Positions 1-7,147 of a stretch of DNA of 26,753 nt are shown in pieces. The notes beneath the pieces are model-generated. The model saw only the letters and a program-made list of their open reading frames with translations. It did not search any database and was not told the DNA's origin. A program made the position numbers and the translations under genes. Origin of the DNA: 40-80 sp040394775 (lineage in GTDB: Bacteria > Bacteroidota > Bacteroidia > Flavobacteriales_D > Crocinitomicaceae); contig JBEBRN010000040.1 of the NCBI GenBank assembly GCA_040394775.1, forward strand, positions 1-26,753, in the 5' to 3' direction. Within the stretch, counting starts at the first letter, position 1. Each line of letters starts with the position of its first letter.

Positions 1-30
1 TTTTTTGAGAGACAAAACCTCCTTCTTATT
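1..30 (-). promoter_or_regulatory. Candidate ribosome binding site for a gene beyond the left edge
   Basis: On the minus strand, just after the stop of the chimeric gene, the sequence AAGAAGGAGG is followed by about 15 bases to the window edge. A strong purine-rich Shine-Dalgarno is notable because many Bacteroidota genes lack one. It suggests another gene on the same strand starting at or just beyond the window edge. Its identity cannot be seen. Confidence 0.35.
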
Positions 31-1119
31 TTAAACGTTTAGGACGCTATTGTTTTTTAACATATAATCTCTTACCAAACCACCAAAATCTTTGTCGTCC
101 ATCATTTTGGTGAAAATATCTTGGTTTTGATCCATTCTTCCAATTAGCTTATCCATAAAAATATCTTCAAATCCAAACTTGAAGTTTTCCATGCTATTGC
201 TTTTAGCTTGTTCAGATAGTTTGATATCGGCTATTAGCTCCGCTTCAATTTGGTCGAAGAATAACTTATCTGCATCACTGAACTCTGTTCCAAATCGTTT
301 ATTGAGCACTTGAATGATTTCTGATAAAGCCGCTTGTTCATCTTTACTTAATCGAATTCCAGATTCATTACTACCGTCCAAACCGTATTCACCTTGAGAC
401 TCCATAGCAATATTCTGTTCTGATATCTTTTGTAATCGGTAATATTCTAAAGAAACTTCATCACCTAATTTAAACCTATCTTGTTGGCCTATTTTGGGTA
501 GTTTTTTTAGTAAGAAACGACTATATGTAAAGAGCTTTTCCTTTTTATGGATGAGGTCGTCAATTTGTGTCGTTTTTTGGTCGAGGAAGTTGGCGATTTG
601 GGTTTGTTCTTCTTTTGAAGGGCAAAATATCCTTATCCCTTTTAATATATCTTGACTTATATTTGGCTGTCCTCCACCAACAGCAAGATTAATTATATAT
701 TCCTTATTACCATTAAACCAATGTTGTAAAAATCTAATGTCAATTTCATCTGATTCTGAAAATACACAACATGCTTGATTTGTTGTAGTTTCAAATTCTA
801 ATAAACTTGTTTTACCAATTGTTGCTCCATACATTGCAATTACGAGTGATCCTTTTGGATATATCTTCAAAGACGAATAATCTTCCAATGCTTTAAGCGT
901 AATTTTTTTTGAGCAACTATACAAAACACTATTATTCAGGTCACCTGTATTTAACCAGTTAATAATGCCATTTTCATAATAGATTGATTCTCCAGACTTG
1001 GGAGTTGTACCACTTCCAATCTTATCAAATGCATGACTTATTTTCCAAGATTCCCAATTTATTGGCATTTCACCAATCCATTCAACTCCAGAATCCTTAT
1101 ATGAATCGTATTTTTTCAT
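31..1119 (-). CDS. Chimeric type I restriction protein: HsdS N-terminal half fused to HsdR C-terminal domain
   Basis: The 362-residue product has two unrelated parts. Residues 1 to about 195 are a typical HsdS half: the common start MKKYDSYKDSGVEWIG, one target-recognition domain ending around SKEEQTQIANFLD, and a coiled spacer (DQKTTQIDDLIHKKEKL). A normal HsdS then continues into a second recognition domain. Instead, residues from about 197 (FTYSRFLLKKLP) to the end resemble the C-terminal helical domain of HsdR (EcoR124_C type): EVSLEYYRLQKISE, LSEIIQVLNKRFGTEF, DADKLFFDQIE, ENFKFGFEDIFMDKLI, RMDQNQDIFTKMMDD. No ATPase motifs or PD-(D/E)XK nuclease of HsdR are present. The start overlaps the stop of the upstream nuclease gene by 4 bases (ATGA). 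The simplest origin is an in-frame deletion between hsdS and a downstream hsdR. The family matches are from memory of conserved patterns, without a search. Confidence 0.8.
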   Translation of the reverse strand: MKKYDSYKDSGVEWIGEMPINWESWKISHAFDKIGSGTTPKSGESIYYENGIINWLNTGDLNNSVLYSCSKKITLKALEDYSSLKIYPKGSLVIAMYGATIGKTSLLEFETTTNQACCVFSESDEIDIRFLQHWFNGNKEYIINLAVGGGQPNISQDILKGIRIFCPSKEEQTQIANFLDQKTTQIDDLIHKKEKLFTYSRFLLKKLPKIGQQDRFKLGDEVSLEYYRLQKISEQNIAMESQGEYGLDGSNESGIRLSKDEQAALSEIIQVLNKRFGTEFSDADKLFFDQIEAELIADIKLSEQAKSNSMENFKFGFEDIFMDKLIGRMDQNQDIFTKMMDDKDFGGLVRDYMLKNNSVLNV

Positions 1120-2126
1120 TCTTCCTCTAAATTTAATGTAGCTATTATTTCACTCCACTTTTTTTGTAGCATAGCTTTATCGGGTAATTTTGTTTTATAG
1201 TCTGCCACAAGAGTAGGAGATAAGCTTCTACTCAAAGCATATTCAACTACTGTATCATCCTTATCTTTACAAAGTAAAATACCAATACTTGGTTTTTCAT
1301 GTTCTTTTTTCACATCTCGATCCAATGCTTCTAAATAGAAATTTAGTTGGCCTAGATGTTCAGGTTTAAATTTTTCAATTTTGAGTTCTATAGCGACCAT
1401 ACAGCTTAAACTTCGGTTATAAAACATTAAATCAATCGAAAAATCCTGATTGCCTACTTGAATAGGATATTCTTCTCCCATAAATGCGAAATCACGTCCA
1501 AACTCCAACAAAAATTTAGTGATATTTTGAGAAATAGCTTTTCGTAAATCCTTTTCTAAATGATTTTCTGGGAGTTGTAGTAATTCTAAGACGTAGGTAT
1601 CTTTAAAGGTTTTAGAAATCTCTTGTGGGAAAACTCTCGGCAGTGCTGAGAGTTTTGTATTAGCAATCATTAATCGTTCATAACAAGAGGAATCTATTTG
1701 TCTTTGTAACTCTCGAGATGATAGTTTCTCCTGCTTTGTTAATTGTAAGTAGTAAGCTCTTTCACTTGCTGTTTTGCACGATGAAAAAATAATGACATTA
1801 TTTGTCCATCCTATTTCTCTCAGCAGTGCTGAGAGTTTAGAGTCATCTTTGTATGTTTCGTAGAATTGTTTCATCCGCCAAAGATTTTGAGACGAGAATC
1901 CACTAATATTCGGTTCTGATAATTGTATAAACTTCGCTAATTCGTTAACAACCGATTTTCCCCACTCATGTTGGTTTACTTTGTTATTCAGGTACTCTCC
2001 AATTTGCCAATATAGGTTTACCAATTCTTTATTAACAGCATGATAAGCATTCTTTTTGGCAGTAACAATCAAATGAGTAATTTCTGAAAATTGTTCTTTT
2101 AATTCCATTCTAATTAATAATTTCAT
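1116..2126 (-). CDS. DUF1016/YhcG-like PD-(D/E)XK nuclease domain protein
   Basis: 336 residues. The N-terminal half is the helical DUF1016_N-type region (EITHLIVTAKKNAYHAVNKELVNLYWQIGEYL split over residues 16-46; SKLSALLREIGWTNN at 96-110). The C-terminal half holds the nuclease core: D232 in FSIDLMFYN and E247-x-K249 in VAIELKIEKF, followed by GQLNFYLEALD. Proteins of this family are often found inside type I restriction-modification operons, but their role there is not established. It lies between hsdM and the chimeric hsdS-hsdR gene, overlapping the latter by 4 bases. ATG at 2126 gives MKLLIRMELK; the internal ATG at 2108 (MELKEQF) is equally plausible, because a short hsdS-like frame ends one base before it. 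Two copies of a strong palindrome lie inside the gene at 1630-1656 and 1817-1835. Confidence 0.85.
   Translation of the reverse strand: MKLLIRMELKEQFSEITHLIVTAKKNAYHAVNKELVNLYWQIGEYLNNKVNQHEWGKSVVNELAKFIQLSEPNISGFSSQNLWRMKQFYETYKDDSKLSALLREIGWTNNVIIFSSCKTASERAYYLQLTKQEKLSSRELQRQIDSSCYERLMIANTKLSALPRVFPQEISKTFKDTYVLELLQLPENHLEKDLRKAISQNITKFLLEFGRDFAFMGEEYPIQVGNQDFSIDLMFYNRSLSCMVAIELKIEKFKPEHLGQLNFYLEALDRDVKKEHEKPSIGILLCKDKDDTVVEYALSRSLSPTLVADYKTKLPDKAMLQKKWSEIIATLNLEEE
1630..1656. repeat. Palindrome in the PD-(D/E)XK gene, copy 1
   Basis: 13-base arms (AAAACTCTCGGCA and TGCTGAGAGTTTT) around a single G with one mismatched pair. Sixteen bases (GCAGTGCTGAGAGTTT) are identical to the second copy at 1823-1838. 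On the coding strand it encodes KLSALPR (residues 158-164), while copy 2 encodes KLSALLR. Confidence 0.6.
1817..1835. repeat. Palindrome in the PD-(D/E)XK gene, copy 2
   Basis: CTCTCAGCA - G - TGCTGAGAG, a perfect 9-base inverted repeat inside the coding region (residues 97-103, KLSALLR). It shares a 16-base core with copy 1 at 1640-1655 in the same orientation, 183 bases apart. Confidence 0.6.
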
Positions 2127-2181
2127 TAATTAAATTAATCCATTCTATACCAAAATCCTTATATGAATCGTATTTTTTCAT
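2110..2181 (-). pseudogene. Truncated hsdS 5' end (23 codons)
   Basis: From ATG at 2181 the minus strand reads MKKYDSYKDFGIEWIN, then LINEIIN and a TAG stop at 2110. The first 28 bases are identical to the start of the chimeric hsdS-hsdR gene at 1119, and about 41 of the first 45 match, after which similarity stops. It is therefore the remains, or a duplicated start, of an HsdS gene placed where hsdS normally sits, directly after hsdM. Its stop is one base before an in-frame ATG (2108) of the nuclease gene, so ribosomes finishing this short frame could reinitiate there. Confidence 0.75.
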
Positions 2182-2386
2182 TTCCAAAGGTTTTTTAATT
2201 CACGAGCACCAACTTTGGTTAAAACCATTTTGTCAAAACGAAAACACCCCCCAAGTGTGCTGCAAAAATGCAAGCCTGGAGGGTATATTATTTTAAAATA
2301 AGTAAAAATAAAGATGAAAGGTTTAATGAAATTCAATAAAAACGGATTCATTAAACAGTGTACAAAGATACTATTTTTATTTAGTG
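2182..2386. other. Spacer between hsdM and the hsdS remnant
   Basis: 205 bases without a convincing gene, unusual because hsdM and hsdS normally abut. On the minus strand a 70-codon frame runs from an ATGA overlap with the hsdM stop (2390) to an ATGA-type overlap with the hsdS remnant (2178). Its composition (phenylalanine/isoleucine-rich, then a translated hairpin) resembles no family I know, so I do not call it a gene. The spacer holds the hairpin at 2246-2284 and a weak inverted repeat CCAAAGG/CCAACTTTGG near 2184-2218. Confidence 0.5.
2246..2284. repeat. Imperfect hairpin downstream of hsdM
   Basis: Outer arms ACCCCCCA (2246-2253) and TGGAGGGT (2277-2284) pair with one mismatch, and inner arms GCTGCA (2259-2264) and TGCAAGC (2269-2275) pair with one bulge. 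It is the only G/C-rich stretch in a very AT-rich spacer. There is no clean T-run on the minus strand, so it is a poor intrinsic terminator. It may be an attenuator, an RNA processing site, or part of a mobile repeat. Confidence 0.4.
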
Positions 2387-4105
2387 TCATCCTATAATTT
2401 CTTTTAGTAATCCTTCCGTTTCTCCTTCTAAAGCCATAATGTCATTTCTAATTTCTTCTAAAGATCGCAATGGTTTATATTGGTAAAAATACTTTGTAAA
2501 GTTAATCTCATAACCCACGTTGGTTTTGGATTCATCTATCCAAGCATCGGGAACATGCGGTAAAACTTCCCGTTTCATATAGGCTTGAATATCTTCTTTC
2601 AACGGAATGTTTTCGGTGTCGCGCAAACTGCTGTCTGCTTTTGGATTTCCATTTTTGTCTTTGATAATTTGCCCTTTTGCATTTCGTGTTGGTCGCTCCA
2701 CCGTTACTTTTGAATAACCAAAATCGGTATTGTCAAAGATTTTAGAATGTTCTGTCTCCGTAAAATCACCATAGATTTTTGTAATGTCCATGATATGCTG
2801 TTCACTCAACTCGTTTCGTTTGTCGCCTAAACTTTTGCTCATCTTTTTGTAAAAATCGACGGCATTTATGAGTTGTACTTTTCCTTTTCGTTCCTTGGAT
2901 TTCTTATTGTTAATCAACCAAATATAAGTGCTAATTCCAGTGTTGTAAAATAACTGATTTGGTAAGGCGATAACGGCTTCCAAAAGGTCATTTTCAATAA
3001 TCCATTGTCGAATAGAACTTTCATTTTTCTTACTACTTGGAGAGCCAGAAAACAGAGGAGAACCGTTAAATACAATCGCCAAACGAGATCCTTCGGTTTT
3101 CATTTTACTCATCAAACTCATCAGAAATAGAAAAGAACCATCGCTTACGGAAGGCAATCCAGCACCAAAGCGACCACCATGACCCAATTCTTCATGTTCT
3201 TCTTTTACCTTTTTCTCAATTTTCTGCCATTTCACTCCAAAAGGTGGATTTGTAATCAGGTAGTCAAATTTATGTCCTGCCAATTGGTCTTCCGAAATGC
3301 TATTTCCTTTTTTAATATTACTTGGATTTTGTCCTTTAATCAACATATCTGATTTACAAATCGCATACGATTCAGGATTCAACTCTTGCCCAAAAACTTC
3401 CAAACGTGCATCTGGATTTAATTCATTCAGATATTCTTCTGCTACCGAAAGCATTCCTCCCGTTCCTGCACAACAATCATAAATGGTTCTTACAATTCCT
3501 TTTTTGGTCAGTGTATCACGGTCGTGCATAAACAATAAATTCACCATCAAACGAATGACTTCTCTTGGAGTAAAATGCTCTCCAGCCGTTTCATTTGAAA
3601 TTTCTGCAAATTTCCGAATAAGTTCTTCAAACATATAACCCATTTCCATACTCGAAATGGTATTTGGATGTAAATCAGTTTCTTGAAAACGCTTTAATAC
3701 GAGAAAAAGTAAATTATTATCATCCAGTTTGGTGATCTGATTATCAAATTCAAATTGTTCGATGATTTCTCGCGCATCTTCAGAAAATCCATTGATATAA
3801 TTACGAAGATTGGCAGCGATATTATTAGGGTCAGCTATCAATTTATCAAAGTCAAATTGGCTTCTGTTATGAAAATTAAAGCCTGCTGTTTTATTGAGAA
3901 TAGGATCGAAATTTTGAACATTCATGTTCTTTACTTCTTCAAATTTCTTTAGCACTTTCTCTTTGGAGTCTTTCAGTACACAATCTAATCTTCTAATTAC
4001 AGTCAATGGAAGAATGACTTTTCCGTAGTCGCTTTGTTTGTAATCGCCTCTTAATAAGTCAGCAATAGACCATAGGAAATTGGCTGATTCTTTTACGTTT
4101 TTCAT
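2387..4105 (-). CDS. hsdM: Type I restriction-modification N6-adenine methyltransferase HsdM
   Basis: 572 residues counted from ATG at 4105 (MKNVKESANFLWSIADLLRG); an 18-base longer frame from TTG at 4123 is possible but less likely. An N-terminal HsdM helical domain (ADLLRGDYKQSDYGKVILP) precedes the SAM-dependent methyltransferase core. Motif I is DCCAGTGGML at about residues 210-219, after GEHFTPREVIRLMV, and the catalytic motif IV is TNPPFGVKW at about 285-293. The C-terminal part (LRDTENIPLKEDIQAYMKRE and the LRSLEEIRNDI helix) is the usual interface with HsdS. The protein looks complete. It would methylate adenine in the recognition site set by an S subunit, but the only S-like protein here is the half-HsdS chimera at 31-1119. 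Confidence 0.93.
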   Translation of the reverse strand: MKNVKESANFLWSIADLLRGDYKQSDYGKVILPLTVIRRLDCVLKDSKEKVLKKFEEVKNMNVQNFDPILNKTAGFNFHNRSQFDFDKLIADPNNIAANLRNYINGFSEDAREIIEQFEFDNQITKLDDNNLLFLVLKRFQETDLHPNTISSMEMGYMFEELIRKFAEISNETAGEHFTPREVIRLMVNLLFMHDRDTLTKKGIVRTIYDCCAGTGGMLSVAEEYLNELNPDARLEVFGQELNPESYAICKSDMLIKGQNPSNIKKGNSISEDQLAGHKFDYLITNPPFGVKWQKIEKKVKEEHEELGHGGRFGAGLPSVSDGSFLFLMSLMSKMKTEGSRLAIVFNGSPLFSGSPSSKKNESSIRQWIIENDLLEAVIALPNQLFYNTGISTYIWLINNKKSKERKGKVQLINAVDFYKKMSKSLGDKRNELSEQHIMDITKIYGDFTETEHSKIFDNTDFGYSKVTVERPTRNAKGQIIKDKNGNPKADSSLRDTENIPLKEDIQAYMKREVLPHVPDAWIDESKTNVGYEINFTKYFYQYKPLRSLEEIRNDIMALEGETEGLLKEIIG

Positions 4106-4322
4106 ATTATTCTTAAATGTCAATTTTTTCCATCAGTAAGTCTTTTGAACATACTATGTTTTTTAATCCTATTTCTGATTAAAAATATAATTAGTGGAAA
4201 GATAATAAGAACATCTCACATAGCGAAAGGAGAAAGAAGAGTTTCTAAGAATTTAGAAGTGTAAAAAATGGATGAATCATATCTAAGAAATACGACTTTG
4301 CGTTATTTGGATTGGGGGTGTA

Positions 4323-4763
4323 TCAAGAATTAGAAGACTGATTTTCTTTTTCCACGTCAACAATAGGATTTGTTTCTTCTCCTTCTGTCGTACTATTCTC
4401 TGCTAAATCTCCAGTTGGTGCTTCTACTTTTGGTTCTTCAGTAGGGATTTTTTTATCGTAAGAAATTGAATTCAACGCCGAGTCGACTTCATTAATCTCT
4501 CTTTGAAGAGGTGCCATAATTTCATCCTCGAGTCTATCTTCACCACCTTTGAAAATACCATCTAAGTTCAAATCCTTTTTTATTTCATTTCCTGATTTTG
4601 ATATCTCCGATTTTAAATCATCAGAAGCTTGCTTTATTTGGTAAATGGTTTTCCCAAAAGACTTTGCGATGCCAGGTATACTTTTAGGTCCAAAAAAGAT
4701 AAGAATAAATAATATAATTAATAAAACTTCAGAACCCCCTATGTCATTTAAAAAAAGAAGCAT
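4323..4763 (-). CDS. tatA: TatA/TatE-like twin-arginine translocase subunit
   Basis: 146 residues. A short N-terminal segment precedes one membrane helix (about residues 11-24, EVLLIILFILIFF), the FGP hinge motif at 24-26 (FFGPKSIPGIAKSFGK) and an amphipathic helix to about residue 50. This is the standard TatA/MttA fold, whose oligomers form the pore for folded twin-arginine substrates. The long acidic, low-complexity tail (from about 70: EDRLEDEIMAPLQREI, then Thr/Glu/Asn-rich) is longer than in E. coli TatA but usual in Bacteroidota. No tatC is in the window. A TatB-like role cannot be excluded from sequence alone. Confidence 0.88.
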   Translation of the reverse strand: MLLFLNDIGGSEVLLIILFILIFFGPKSIPGIAKSFGKTIYQIKQASDDLKSEISKSGNEIKKDLNLDGIFKGGEDRLEDEIMAPLQREINEVDSALNSISYDKKIPTEEPKVEAPTGDLAENSTTEGEETNPIVDVEKENQSSNS

Positions 4764-4782
4764 TAAATCAAATTTAGATGAA

Positions 4783-4790
4783 CAAATTTA
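4783..4790 (-). promoter_or_regulatory. Candidate -7 promoter element for the tatA-like gene
   Basis: The minus strand reads TAAATTTG, matching the Bacteroidota TAnnTTTG consensus, about 20 bases before the start codon. An identical octamer lies closer to the gene at 4769-4776. No convincing -33 TTG element is seen at the usual spacing for either one. Confidence 0.3.
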
Positions 4791-4857
4791 CTAAAATGTA
4801 ATGAGAAAAATAGATGAACACTAAATTTAACCTTAATATGTTTGATGAATGTTTGAA

Positions 4858-7083
4858 TTAGGAACTTTTTGCTTTATAATCAATCTCTAATACTTTCATC
4901 CGCTCTTTTTCTCCAACAATCCAAACGATATCACCTTTTTCAAGCATAACATCAGATTGTGGATTCAAGATACGTTCACCGTCGTGCTCAATACCAACGA
5001 TTAGTCCACTAGTTAACTCCCTAATTTTAGACTCCTTGATTGATTTATGGCAAAAATCTTCTTTGACTAATTCGATGTTTTTAAGAACATATTTTGGGCT
5101 TTCAAAGTTAACTGTTTCAATCATTGAGTCATTCATGAATTTCACAAAACCTTCTATTTGTTCATCTGATCCAATGATGAATAAAATGTCGTTTGGAAAA
5201 ATCACTTGAGATCGAGTTGGAATATAAATACTGATGTCTCCCCGTTTGATGACCGCAACATTGATTCCGAATTTCTCTCTTAAACTAAGTTCATCTAAAC
5301 TCATACCCGTAATACTTGATTCCTGCGGAACAATTACTTTGGTCATGTGTCCATCCCAAGGTGTTAAATAGCTTTTACGTTCTTTTGCATGTGTGTTTTC
5401 TCGGCTATTGTAATTTTCGATAAAACGATTTTCAAATTTTCGATACCGTTTTTGAATCTTCCGTGGGAAAATTAAACTGATTAAGATGACAATGGTAAAT
5501 GCTAAAACAGCATATTTGAAACTAAAGAATGTATTTAGATACATCCCTAAAAGTAATAGTGCAAGGCCTAGTCTGAAAATAAAAATGAGTGTAACTTGTG
5601 TTCTTAATTTCCTGTCTTTTCTAAGTTCTTCGATAATACCAGTATTAATTCTGTGAAAAGCTAATGACCAAATAAAAGGTAACAATAATAATAGTGTAGC
5701 TACGGTTAGAAGTAAGCCACCATGTTTAATTAATTCGTCAGCTTGTTTTAAAAATGAAAATGATATTAGATTGATAGCTATAATGACAACACTCATTAAG
5801 ACTACGTGAATCACGTTGTTTCTGACGCATATTTGCCATGCACTTTTTGATTTTACTTCTAGCATGTTGGATGAATAATTTTCCAAGAATGTTTTTACTT
5901 TTCCTGGAAGTATTCTTTCGATTAAAGTAACCATTTTTTCCGTTTCCTTCATTAAGTAAGGCGTTAGGAAAATGGTAATGGTGGAAACGGCTACTATAAT
6001 TGGATAAAGAAAATCACTAATCACACCCAGAGACATACCTAAGGTTGCTATAATGAAACTAAACTCACCAATAGGTGTGTGACTCATCCCCGTTTGAACA
6101 GATTGATTCAACGGCTGACCAGCGATGAGTGCACCTGTTGTGGTGAAAATAACCTTACCAATAATCGCAATAACAGTTATTAAGACGACAGGAAAGAAAT
6201 ATTCTACTAATGTACTTGGGTTAATCATCATTCCAACGGAGACAAAGAAAATTGCTCCAAATAAATTCTTGACAGGTTCTATTAATTTTTCGATACGCTC
6301 TGAAAAGATGGTACCTGCAATGATGGAGCCCATGACAAATGCACCTAAGGCAGATGAGAAACCTGCTTTCGCTCCCAGAACAACCATTAATAGACAAAGT
6401 CCTAGAGATACGATTAGTAACATTTCATCGTTCAAGTGTTTCTTCACTTTTTTCAGCATGCTAGGAATCACGAAAATTCCTACCAAGAACCAGATGATTA
6501 GGAAGAATGACAATTTTAAAAACGAAAGAAACAATTCCATTCCTGAAAATTGTTTACTTACAGCGATTGTTGTCAATAAGACCATTAATAAAATAGCCAC
6601 AATATCCTCAATGATAAGTGCGCCGAAGACAAGAGAGACGAATTTTTTACCTTTTAAATTCAGTTCTTCTAGCGATTTGATGATGATCGTAGTAGATGAC
6701 ATCGACAACATAGCACCTAAAAAGATGCTATCAATAGTTGTCCAGTCAAGTAATAATCCGGTGAAATAACCTGCAATAAGCATGAATACTGCTTGAAAAA
6801 CGCCTGTGATAAAGGCACTTCCTCCAACTTCCATTAGCTTTTTAAAACTAAATTCGAGTCCCAAACTAAAAAGTAAGAAGATGACACCTATTTCTGCCCA
6901 AACTTCAATGCTATGTGCATCTTTAACAGTTGGTAAATAGTTAAAATAAGGACCTGCTAAATAACCAGCAATGATATAACCGAGCACAAGCGGTTGCTTC
7001 AGTATTTTAAATAACACGACTGAAACGGCAGCTGTAATAAGAATTAGACCTAAATCATTTATGAGAGGTGGTAATATTTCCAT
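4858..7083 (-). CDS. CPA2-family cation/proton antiporter with C-terminal TrkA-C domains
   Basis: 741 residues. Residues 1 to about 385 form a Na+/H+ exchanger-type membrane domain with 11-12 hydrophobic segments and family motifs such as LFSLGLEFSFKKL, GAMLSMSSTTIIIKSL, GALIIEDIVAILLMVLL and LGAFVMGSIIAGT. A second block of about four hydrophobic helices (roughly 415-540) follows. The C-terminal cytoplasmic part holds two TrkA-C/RCK_C-like modules, one at about 570-650 (TKVIVPQESSITGMSLDEL, FPNDILFIIGSDEQIEGF) and one at about 660-735 (LEKGDIVWIVGEKERM). No nucleotide-binding TrkA-N Rossmann domain is visible, unlike E. coli KefB/KefC. Likely role: potassium or sodium efflux in exchange for protons, gated by a ligand bound to the RCK_C modules. 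The transported ion cannot be told from sequence. Confidence 0.88.
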   Translation of the reverse strand: MEILPPLINDLGLILITAAVSVVLFKILKQPLVLGYIIAGYLAGPYFNYLPTVKDAHSIEVWAEIGVIFLLFSLGLEFSFKKLMEVGGSAFITGVFQAVFMLIAGYFTGLLLDWTTIDSIFLGAMLSMSSTTIIIKSLEELNLKGKKFVSLVFGALIIEDIVAILLMVLLTTIAVSKQFSGMELFLSFLKLSFFLIIWFLVGIFVIPSMLKKVKKHLNDEMLLIVSLGLCLLMVVLGAKAGFSSALGAFVMGSIIAGTIFSERIEKLIEPVKNLFGAIFFVSVGMMINPSTLVEYFFPVVLITVIAIIGKVIFTTTGALIAGQPLNQSVQTGMSHTPIGEFSFIIATLGMSLGVISDFLYPIIVAVSTITIFLTPYLMKETEKMVTLIERILPGKVKTFLENYSSNMLEVKSKSAWQICVRNNVIHVVLMSVVIIAINLISFSFLKQADELIKHGGLLLTVATLLLLLPFIWSLAFHRINTGIIEELRKDRKLRTQVTLIFIFRLGLALLLLGMYLNTFFSFKYAVLAFTIVILISLIFPRKIQKRYRKFENRFIENYNSRENTHAKERKSYLTPWDGHMTKVIVPQESSITGMSLDELSLREKFGINVAVIKRGDISIYIPTRSQVIFPNDILFIIGSDEQIEGFVKFMNDSMIETVNFESPKYVLKNIELVKEDFCHKSIKESKIRELTSGLIVGIEHDGERILNPQSDVMLEKGDIVWIVGEKERMKVLEIDYKAKSS

Positions 7084-7147
7084 TCTTTACTTAGCGAAGT
7101 TTTTGAATGCGATAAAATTAGAACTAATAATTAATTATAGCTAATAT

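Noticed and set aside
2178..2390. A 70-codon minus-strand frame linking hsdM and the hsdS remnant with ATGA overlaps at both ends
   Set aside because: Overlaps look operon-like, but the sequence is low-complexity, reads through a hairpin and resembles no family. Described in the spacer entry instead of as a gene.
4253..4333. A 21-codon plus-strand frame (MDESYLRNTTLRYLDWGC...) between hsdM and the tatA-like gene
   Set aside because: Too short, no ribosome binding site or homology visible, and it runs into the 3' end of the tatA-like gene on the other strand.
6125..6769. A 214-codon plus-strand frame opposite the antiporter gene
   Set aside because: Shadow of the antiporter: the opposite strand carries clear transporter motifs throughout, and this frame has no recognisable domain.
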